From positions 1 to 6,239 of the forward strand of contig JAAWDB010000087.1 in NCBI GenBank assembly GCA_022793555.1: 6,239 nt of DNA, read 5' to 3'. Source of the DNA: Bacilli bacterium. GTDB lineage: Bacteria; Bacillota_I; Bacilli_A; RF39; UBA660. Below are positions 1 through 4,768 of the stretch, piece by piece. Made by a program: the position numbers and the translations under genes. The first letter of the stretch is position 1. Every line of letters begins with the position of its first letter. A model generated the notes under the pieces. The model was not told the origin of the DNA, ran no database searches, and saw only the letters and a program-made list of their open reading frames with translations.

Positions 1-77
1 GTAGATTTAAAATAGCATACTAATTTTTTCTCTAATTTTTCACCACTTGGTGTCACTAATATCACTTTTTCATCCAT
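1..77 (-). CDS. Start of an unidentified small protein (C-terminal part outside the window)
   Basis: Only the first 25 codons are inside the window, beginning MDEKVILVTPSGEKL. The ATG at 77-75 is preceded by a good ribosome binding site (GAGGG on the minus strand, 89-85, 7 nt spacing) and by a plausible promoter at 102-130, so this is very likely a real gene start. The opening, with a short acidic N-terminus, a beta strand, then 'psGekl' and another strand, is loosely reminiscent of DUF1292/YrzB-type small proteins. Twenty-five residues are too few for a family call. It lies downstream of the yutD terminator and therefore probably forms its own transcription unit. Confidence 0.6.
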   Translation of the reverse strand, partial: MDEKVILVTPSGEKLEKKLVCYFKS

Positions 78-84
78 TGTAAAT

Positions 85-130
85 CCCTCTATTCTTTTAT
101 GATTATAACAAAAAGAGATTGAATTAGCAA
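85..130 (-). promoter_or_regulatory. Predicted sigma-A-type promoter and ribosome binding site of the leftmost gene, overlapping the yutD terminator
   Basis: On the minus strand, TTGCTA (130-125) lies 17 bp from a perfect TATAAT (107-102). The predicted transcript start is near 95, just before GAGGG at 89-85. The -35 hexamer lies inside the hairpin of the upstream terminator, over the last codons of yutD. The -10 and the spacing are ideal; the -35 matches consensus at four of six positions. Confidence 0.55.
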
Positions 131-135
131 TCTCT
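107..135 (-). terminator. Intrinsic terminator of the yutD transcription unit
   Basis: On the minus strand, AGAGATTG (135-128) and CAATCTCT (121-114) form a perfect 8-bp stem around a 6-nt loop (127-122), followed by TTTTGTTATAAT. The yutD stop codon TAA (126-124) lies in the loop, and the 5' arm encodes the last residues of the protein, so terminator and coding sequence are merged. The stem is AT-rich and the T tract is short (four T, then GTT), so strength is uncertain. Confidence 0.75.
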
Positions 136-408
136 AATTTTTGCGATAATAAAATAACTGCATCCAAATGCACAATTGTTTTTTAGATATTCATCAACTG
201 AATCAATATCATTTATTGGTTTAAAATTCTTATTTGCTTTGCTATTAAATCCTTTTAGTCGAAGTTTTCCATAAGCCCAATCTCCAACAATATAATCATA
301 AGGAGCAAAATAATCAGTTATTTTTTCTTCAAGAATCTCCAAGTTAATAGCATCTTTTACTTCTTTTAAAACATGGTACTTAATATTATTCACTTGTATT
401 TCTCTCAT
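124..408 (-). CDS. yutD: YutD-like protein (DUF1027 family)
   Basis: This small soluble protein of 94 residues belongs to the YutD-like family, which is widespread in Bacilli and has no established biochemical role. The family signature is clear: YDYIVGDWAYGKLRLKGF at residues 37-54, and the C-terminal CAFGCSYFII at 79-88 with its conserved Cys-x-x-x-Cys spacing. B. subtilis YutD is only slightly longer. I chose the ATG at 408, preceded by AGGGTGA with 5 nt spacing. A GTG at 417 (97 residues) is possible because GAGGG lies about 7 nt before it; that start would overlap the upstream stop as GTGA. With either start the gene is translationally coupled to the 274-aa gene. The coding sequence ends inside a terminator hairpin. 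Confidence 0.93.
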   Translation of the reverse strand: MREIQVNNIKYHVLKEVKDAINLEILEEKITDYFAPYDYIVGDWAYGKLRLKGFNSKANKNFKPINDIDSVDEYLKNNCAFGCSYFIIAKIRDC

Positions 409-431
409 AAATTTCACCCTAAAACCCTCAC
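409..431 (-). promoter_or_regulatory. Two stacked Shine-Dalgarno-like sites at the yutD start
   Basis: On the minus strand the end of the upstream gene reads GTGAGGGTTTTAGGGTGAAATTT before ATG. GAGGG serves a GTG start at 417; AGGGTGA serves the ATG at 408. GGTGA is a five-base match to the 16S tail at close spacing and the start is ATG, so 408 is preferred, but the choice is not decisive. Confidence 0.5.
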
Positions 432-1238
432 TGTAATTGCAAATAATGTCATCATAACTGTGGCAATAACGCTTAATAATAATAACATATCAACATAACC
501 ATTTCCAGTTGTTATAGAATTTCCGTATCGTTTATAGTATGAAATTGCTTCTTTTAAGCGTTCGTTTTTTTCACTTTCATTAGAATCTATTTTGAAAAAA
601 TTTAAAATTTTATTATTTAATTGACTAAGTGTCTTATCATCTAGTTGGGCAATCATTTCGAGAGTATATCCTAATGTGGTGTATGCTTCTGGAAGTAGTG
701 TATTCTCTTTATACGGTAAAAGAACAAAGTTATGATTAGATTCAAATTTTTTACTATTAAAGTATAAATCTAATTCTTGGAAAGAATTTATATATTTTGC
801 TGCTTCTTTTTTCATGGACTCATTTTGATTCGTTGATAAATATAAAAATGTTTGAAAAGAACTAATTTGTTCTTCTGTAGATCCCATAGCTTTTTTACGA
901 TAAAAGAACATATCAATTAAATATTTTTCTACTTTTAAAAAATAAACATTGGGAATGATATTTGTCTCAAAACATTTTTGAAAACTATCTTTAAAATCAG
1001 TTAATGATCGTTTGGAAAAACCAAATTTGGTTATATTAGAGTCAAAACCACCCATTCTATCTTCGTTGTTTGTACGGAAAGGATTGATGATATCAAGTTC
1101 CCCATAAATAAAAATTAGTGTTCGAATTACTGTCACAGGAAAGGTGGAAAACGTAGTTGATTCACTTGACTGTTTATTTTCAAGATATAGATTTATTGCA
1201 TTTGTAAATGCCTGATTTATGAAAATATTTCCTTCCAT
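414..1238 (-). CDS. Unknown protein with a C-terminal membrane anchor (274 aa)
   Basis: I do not recognise this family. The protein has no N-terminal signal. It has a long, mostly helical soluble region (residues 1-245) with several aromatic-rich helices (for example 98-113, 127-134 and 155-162). A single hydrophobic segment at about 248-270 leaves only four residues after it, so it is probably tail-anchored with its bulk in the cytoplasm. A charged helix (220-236, rich in Glu, Lys and Asn) precedes the anchor. The start at 1238 is well supported by AGGTGA six nt upstream. It lies 31 bp after yunB and its TGA stop overlaps the yutD start region, so it is translated with yutD. An extended -10 element in the 31-bp gap could let it be transcribed separately from yunB. 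Function is unassigned. Confidence 0.85.
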   Translation of the reverse strand: MEGNIFINQAFTNAINLYLENKQSSESTTFSTFPVTVIRTLIFIYGELDIINPFRTNNEDRMGGFDSNITKFGFSKRSLTDFKDSFQKCFETNIIPNVYFLKVEKYLIDMFFYRKKAMGSTEEQISSFQTFLYLSTNQNESMKKEAAKYINSFQELDLYFNSKKFESNHNFVLLPYKENTLLPEAYTTLGYTLEMIAQLDDKTLSQLNNKILNFFKIDSNESEKNERLKEAISYYKRYGNSITTGNGYVDMLLLLSVIATVMMTLFAITVRVLG

Positions 1239-1242
1239 ACGC

Positions 1243-1282
1243 TCACCTATTTTAAGTATAGCACAATCTTTAATTGATAGGA
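1243..1282 (-). promoter_or_regulatory. Possible extended -10 promoter before the 274-aa gene, with its ribosome binding site
   Basis: On the minus strand the gap after yunB contains TGCTATACT (1263-1255), an extended -10 element, with only a weak -35 (TTCCTA, 17 bp upstream). The predicted start near 1248 falls on the AGGTGA ribosome binding site at 1248-1243. It may serve as an internal promoter for the 274-aa gene and yutD. Confidence 0.4.
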
Positions 1283-2013
1283 ATATTTAAAATGTTACTT
1301 TTTGTCTCATAAAGCCCGCCATATAGGGATGGCACAACTCCATTTATTATCTCTGCTCCAATCATAATTTCATATTTTAATTCTTTCGTTTGAAATGTTA
1401 CAGGAGTAATAATTTCATGACTAATTGACACATCAATGTAAACTTCAATTAGTGCATTATTGATGCCATAGTTTTGAACTTTCGTTTTTAAATTGGTTAA
1501 AATTGTTCCAATAAATTTAATTTTTACCGGAATTCTTGGTCCCAAATTGGTAAAATAAATAGAATTGCTCGCTATGCCTATTGGCAAACTTAAAACAAAG
1601 CCATCTAAACCATTTGATAATTCTTGATCATAATATTCAATGTTTAATTTTCCGTTTTCAATGGCATTAAAATCATTTTTTATTCGATTGGCTAATAAAT
1701 TAGCAATATGATAAGCATTTTTTGTATTATAACTAATATTGATTATTTCGCCTTTATCATTTTTATGAACATTTAAAATATTGCCTGCTATGTCATCGTC
1801 TAATTGAGTCATTATGGTATAGTTATTGAAGAGATTATAAGTAAGTTTTTCTAAATTTTTGGATGCAACTTCGATTAATTTTGGGGTAACATTTTTATTG
1901 AATTTTATTAGAATCATTCCACTAAAAAAACAAATGGAAAGAAATATCATTGTTAGTACTGTTGATACTTTAGGTTTCATCCATTTGCTATTTTTTAATC
2001 TGGCTTTTTTCAT
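1270..2013 (-). CDS. yunB: YunB-like sporulation protein
   Basis: This 247-residue protein resembles YunB, a mother-cell protein needed for efficient spore formation in B. subtilis (about 254 aa, sigma-E regulon). One N-terminal membrane segment (about residues 17-36) follows a basic stretch, so the rest is probably outside the membrane. Family landmarks are the beta-rich core LPIGIASNSIYF with LGPRIPVKI (143-165), GINNALIEVYI (183-193; the family usually has GIN-Q/N-T) followed by 'ITPV', and the terminal GVVPSLYGGL (225-234). Length fits a full protein. The gene starts 21 bp after the 288-aa gene and in the same frame. No Shine-Dalgarno sequence is visible before the ATG; instead a -10-like TAAAAT sits immediately upstream. 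The alternative ATG at codon 12 also lacks a site. The assignment is confident; a role in sporulation of this organism is inferred from the family. Confidence 0.9.
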   Translation of the reverse strand: MKKARLKNSKWMKPKVSTVLTMIFLSICFFSGMILIKFNKNVTPKLIEVASKNLEKLTYNLFNNYTIMTQLDDDIAGNILNVHKNDKGEIINISYNTKNAYHIANLLANRIKNDFNAIENGKLNIEYYDQELSNGLDGFVLSLPIGIASNSIYFTNLGPRIPVKIKFIGTILTNLKTKVQNYGINNALIEVYIDVSISHEIITPVTFQTKELKYEIMIGAEIINGVVPSLYGGLYETKSNILNIPIN

Positions 2014-2018
2014 ATTAC

Positions 2019-2048
2019 ATTTTATGCAATATTTTTAAAATAATCCAA
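2019..2048 (-). promoter_or_regulatory. Possible promoter giving a leaderless yunB transcript
   Basis: On the minus strand TTGGAT (2048-2043) and TAAAAT (2024-2019) are 18 bp apart, with the -10 ending six bases before the yunB ATG. Read as GCATAAAAT, the -10 also resembles the sigma-E type CATACAAT, though no -35 at proper sigma-E spacing stands out. Chance matches are likely in such AT-rich DNA, so this is weak. Confidence 0.25.
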
Positions 2049-2901
2049 GGTTCAAAACACTATTTAGTAAAATTATGATTCCGACAATAATTGCTATAGT
2101 AATAACGATTATGATGATATGGAGAAGCATTTTATGAGATTCTACATCTTCTTTTAAATCATTAAAATCATCAAAATCACTTTGTGTGAAAGATAAACTA
2201 TTAGTATAAAAAGAGTTGTCAATTTTATTATTTTTCTTTTCTTCAGAAACGATTTGTTTTTTGGTTTCTTTTGATTCTTTTTCATTATTATTTTCTTCTA
2301 CTAAGCCTTTTAAAATTTCGGTAGTATCATTAGCGCCCATTACCATAGTATTTGTATCTTCACCTTTTAAATCTGTCAATATATCTAAAGGGTCTAATTT
2401 TGTTTTATGTAATTCATTTTCAGTAATCGTATTAATTAATTCTAATAATTCCTCTTTTGTTTTATCACCAGCAGCTTTTGTTTCTTTAGGCTCTTCTTCA
2501 ATATTTAAGTTTTTTAAAATGTCGTATTGAGTGTCTCTTAATTTTTTTAAGCGTTCTTTTTCATAATCAACTTCTTTTTCTTCTCGGGCTTTTTCTAAGA
2601 TAGCGTTAATATCATATTCTCTAGTTTCTTCTAATTCTAAATCTGGTTCTTCAGTTTCAGGAACCAATTTAACTTCACGGCGTTTTGGAATATCATGATA
2701 ATTTTTTTCTAAGATTTCTTTTAATTTATCAACATTTACTGAATTAGAATCATTTTCACCGATTACTTTTGCATTACTGGCAATGTTAAAATCATTAATT
2801 TCACTTTTATTGATTTCTTTATATAGATTGCTGTTACGACTTGTTCTTGATTGATAAACTTTTTTTTCTTCGTCGTAGTATTTTTCACTTCTACTTTTCA
2901 T
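2035..2901 (-). CDS. Unknown acidic, coiled-coil-like protein with a C-terminal membrane anchor (288 aa)
   Basis: I do not recognise an assigned family. The N-terminus is hydrophilic and rich in Ser, Asn and charged residues (1-50). Residues 55-70 form a short helix (VDKLKEILEKNYHDI). Residues 95-133 hold a conserved-looking helical block, YDINAILEKAREEK followed by YEKERLKKLRDTQYDIL. A Glu/Lys-rich, probably disordered linker (135-230) is interrupted by amphipathic helices (149-163, 193-202). A short acidic aromatic motif follows (SLSFTQSDFDDFNDL, 235-249). The protein ends in one very hydrophobic segment (about 259-280, mostly Ile) and eight residues. This layout fits a tail-anchored cytoplasmic protein, possibly a scaffold. 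It is the first gene of the run leading to yunB, with its own promoter at 2926-2954 and AAAGGA and AAGGG sites upstream. Function is unassigned. Confidence 0.85.
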   Translation of the reverse strand: MKSRSEKYYDEEKKVYQSRTSRNSNLYKEINKSEINDFNIASNAKVIGENDSNSVNVDKLKEILEKNYHDIPKRREVKLVPETEEPDLELEETREYDINAILEKAREEKEVDYEKERLKKLRDTQYDILKNLNIEEEPKETKAAGDKTKEELLELINTITENELHKTKLDPLDILTDLKGEDTNTMVMGANDTTEILKGLVEENNNEKESKETKKQIVSEEKKNNKIDNSFYTNSLSFTQSDFDDFNDLKEDVESHKMLLHIIIIVITIAIIVGIIILLNSVLNLGLF

Positions 2902-2925
2902 GATTCCCTTATCCTTTCAACATAA

Positions 2926-2954
2926 ATGATAACATATTTTCATTTTTTTGAAAA
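2926..2954 (-). promoter_or_regulatory. Predicted promoter of the 288-aa gene and yunB run
   Basis: On the minus strand TTTTCA (2954-2949) is 17 bp from TATCAT (2931-2926), with an upstream TG giving an extended -10 (TGTTATCAT). The predicted start near 2919 leaves about 18 nt of leader, which contains AAAGGA and AAGGG before the ATG at 2901. Confidence 0.6.
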
Positions 2955-2966
2955 CTTTATTTCTCG

Positions 2967-2995
2967 TTGATTTTTTAAATCATAATCTATATAAT
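2967..2995 (+). promoter_or_regulatory. Predicted sigma-A promoter of the ferredoxin gene
   Basis: TTGATT (2967-2972) and a perfect TATAAT (2990-2995) are 17 bp apart. The predicted start near 3002 falls at the beginning of the GAGGTG ribosome binding site (3002-3007), leaving a leader of only about 11 nt. Its -35 lies 12 bp from the -35 of the divergent promoter. Confidence 0.7.
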
Positions 2996-3012
2996 TAATT
3001 TGAGGTGAAAAA

Positions 3013-3333
3013 ATGAAAAAAATCGTTTTACAAACAGAATCTTGTATCGGTTGTGGTGCTTGTGTAGGAATTGATGCTGAACATTTTGAATTTAGTGATG
3101 ATGGTTTTTCAGTGATCAAATCTCAAGAAAATCTAGATTCTCCTTCTCTTAGTGATGCGATCGATGCTTGTCCTGTAGCTATTATTAGTTTAGAAGAAAC
3201 AGCAAATGAAAGTGAAAAATCAGATGAAATTTCTTTTGAGGAGAAGAAACAAGAGAAATGTCAAAGTGATGACTGTCACTGTGAAAACTGTCATTGTCAT
3301 GATGAAGATGAATCTATTGAAAAAGCAGCTTAA
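3013..3333 (+). CDS. fer: [4Fe-4S] ferredoxin with a Cys/His-rich C-terminal tail
   Basis: This is a small cytoplasmic electron carrier of the single-cluster type found in Bacilli and in thermophilic bacteria. Residues 1-62 are the ferredoxin fold: CIGCGAC gives Cys11, Cys14 and Cys17, and the distant Cys53 followed by Pro completes the four cluster ligands. A second cluster is absent, as usual for this type (about 80 aa). The extra 44 residues are odd. An acidic linker (63-82) leads to CQSDDCHCENCHCH (83-96), with five Cys and three His, then an acidic end. This looks like a metal-binding tail. GAGGTG at 3002-3007 precedes the ATG by 5 nt. It is the only plus-strand gene here, transcribed alone and closed by a bidirectional terminator. 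The redox partner cannot be read from context. Confidence 0.95.
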   Translation: MKKIVLQTESCIGCGACVGIDAEHFEFSDDGFSVIKSQENLDSPSLSDAIDACPVAIISLEETANESEKSDEISFEEKKQEKCQSDDCHCENCHCHDEDESIEKAA

Positions 3334-3358
3334 TTGTATTTTATAAGCTACTTTTTTT
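3325..3358. terminator. Bidirectional intrinsic terminator between the ferredoxin gene and rluB
   Basis: GCAGCTTA (3325-3332) pairs with TAAGCTAC (3344-3351), with one C-A mismatch and an 11-nt loop. Seven T follow on the plus strand (3352-3358). On the minus strand the same hairpin is followed by TTTTT (3324-3320). It therefore can end both convergent transcripts. It contains the ferredoxin stop codon, and its plus-strand T tract overlaps the rluB stop. Confidence 0.8.
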
Positions 3359-4067
3359 ATTTTAAAGAATAAAGTTTTTTTACTTCTTTAATTGTCAGTT
3401 TACGGTAACTGCCTTTTTTTAATCCTTCTAAATTTAGAAAAGCGTAAGATTCTCTTTTTAATTGTAATACGGGATGATTTATTGCTTGAAAAACTTTTTT
3501 TACTATATGATTACGACCTTCGATTATCGTTATTTCGATTTTGGAAAAGTTTTTGGCTTTATTTTTTAACCGTAGTTTTACTCTTTGAGGAATCACTTTT
3601 CGGCCCTCAATAATTATACCATTTTTTAAGTGGTCGAATTCTTTTCCCGTTAGTGTTCCTTCTACTTTAGCAATATATGTTTTTTCAACCAAAAAGGAAG
3701 GATGCATTAAAATATTTGCAAGTTCTCCGTCATTCGTTAATAATATAATTCCTGTTGTATCATAATCTAATCTACCCACAGGATAGATTCTTTTAGAGGT
3801 TGGAATCAAATCAACCACCGTTGTTCTTCCAACTTCATCACGTACTGAAGTAATGGTTTTTTCTGGTTTATACAATAGGTAATATTCTTTTGATTCTTTT
3901 TTTAAGTGAGTATTTTCAATTTGGATATCATCGGTTTCTTTTACTTTATAACCTAATTCAGTGATTAAAAGACCATTTACTTTGACTTTTCCAGCTAAAA
4001 TTAGTTCTTCGGCTTTTCTTCTTGAAGAATATCCGCTATTTGCTATGACTTTTTGTAAACGTTCCAT
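3357..4067 (-). CDS. rluB: 23S rRNA pseudouridine synthase RluB (RsuA family)
   Basis: This enzyme isomerises a uridine of 23S rRNA (U2605 by E. coli numbering) to pseudouridine. Residues 1-48 form an S4 RNA-binding domain (LQKVIANSGYSSRRKAEELI, then KVKVNG). The catalytic domain follows, with the RsuA-family motif GRLDYDTTG (98-106; Asp101 is the expected nucleophile), TNDGELAN (111-118) and EKTYIAKVEG (128-137). Length (236 aa) is typical. Near the C-terminus the usual NRQVRRMF reads NHIVKKVF (186-193), a deviation in which Ile replaces a usually conserved Gln. AAAGG lies upstream of the ATG at 4067. It is the last gene of its operon, 17 bp after the RluA-family gene, and ends at the bidirectional terminator. 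The RsuA-family assignment is certain; RluB is preferred over RluE, RluF and RsuA by length and by its frequency in Bacillota. Confidence 0.93.
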   Translation of the reverse strand: MERLQKVIANSGYSSRRKAEELILAGKVKVNGLLITELGYKVKETDDIQIENTHLKKESKEYYLLYKPEKTITSVRDEVGRTTVVDLIPTSKRIYPVGRLDYDTTGIILLTNDGELANILMHPSFLVEKTYIAKVEGTLTGKEFDHLKNGIIIEGRKVIPQRVKLRLKNKAKNFSKIEITIIEGRNHIVKKVFQAINHPVLQLKRESYAFLNLEGLKKGSYRKLTIKEVKKLYSLK

Positions 4068-4084
4068 TTGTTAACGCCTTTCTA

Positions 4085-4768
4085 TTATTTAAAGTATCTT
4101 TCAATACCGTTTTTAAAATCTCGCTCGAATTCTTTGGGAATTTTACTTAAAAATAGATATTCTTGGTTGGTTTTCGGATGAATTAATTTTAGTTTCGAAG
4201 CATGGAGAGCTAATCTTCCATAAGGATTCTTTTGGCTTTGATACTTTTTATCACCAACAATAGGATGTCCGATTGATGAAAGAGCAACTCGAATTTGATT
4301 TTTACGACCTGTCTTTATATTAATTTTTAATAAACTGTAGACTTTATTGGTTTCGAGCACTTGATAATTTGTAATTGCTAATTTTCCTTCTTTCGGGTTT
4401 TTAGTATCAAAGACTTGAAGAGTTTTTGTTTCTTTTAAATAATTTTTTATAGTTCCTTCTTTTTCTTTGATTACGCCTTCAACGATTGCTAGATATTCTC
4501 TTACTGAAGCTAACTTATCCCAATTAATTTGGAGCGCTTGTTTCAAAGATTCATTTTTTGCAAATACGACAATTCCTGATGTATCTTTATCTAAACGGTG
4601 AACAATAAAAATTTTATTTCGTGGATTTTGCTTTTTGATGTAAGAACTTGCTTCATAAAAAAGGGTATGATATTTTTCTTTTTCTGTTGATATGGTTAGT
4701 AACTTTGAAGGTTTGTTGATAACTAACAGTTCTTTATCTTCGTGAATTATGTCTAATTTCTTTTTCAT
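4085..4768 (-). CDS. RluA-family pseudouridine synthase without an S4 domain
   Basis: This RNA-modifying enzyme belongs to the RluA family (the RluA, RluC, RluD and TruC group). Motif I is LLVINKPSKLL (14-24). Motif II is HRLDKDTSGIVVFAK (57-71), with Asp60 the expected catalytic nucleophile. REYLAIVEG is at 90-98, and motif III is KTGRKNQIRV with GHPIVGDKKY (152-176). At 227 aa it lacks the N-terminal S4 domain of RluC and RluD, and motif III has Asn where many members have His (GRxHQIR). Both points fit RluA- or TruC-like members more than RluD, but the target RNA cannot be read from sequence. The ATG at 4768 has an excellent AAGGAG site, 7 nt upstream, inside the end of the preceding gene, which it overlaps by 35 bp. 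It is coupled to that gene and to rluB. Confidence 0.94.
   Translation of the reverse strand: MKKKLDIIHEDKELLVINKPSKLLTISTEKEKYHTLFYEASSYIKKQNPRNKIFIVHRLDKDTSGIVVFAKNESLKQALQINWDKLASVREYLAIVEGVIKEKEGTIKNYLKETKTLQVFDTKNPKEGKLAITNYQVLETNKVYSLLKINIKTGRKNQIRVALSSIGHPIVGDKKYQSQKNPYGRLALHASKLKLIHPKTNQEYLFLSKIPKEFERDFKNGIERYFK

Noticed and set aside
414..416. TGA read as Trp (genetic code 4, as in Mycoplasma)
   Set aside because: The only TGA stop seen is followed at once by the yutD start, no in-frame TGA occurs in the recognised genes, and Trp is encoded by TGG throughout.
2141..2320. Low-complexity AT-rich tract that might be a repeat array
   Set aside because: It is coding sequence for Lys/Glu/Asn-rich residues; no repeating unit of constant length is visible.
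2216..2530. Plus-strand open frame of 104 codons
   Set aside because: It is antisense to the 288-aa gene, its Phe/Ser-rich content is what the complement of Glu/Lys-rich coding sequence gives, and it has no ribosome binding site.
3392..3613. Plus-strand open frame of 73 codons
   Set aside because: It lies wholly antisense to the catalytic part of rluB, which has clear family motifs; no ribosome binding site or recognisable protein.
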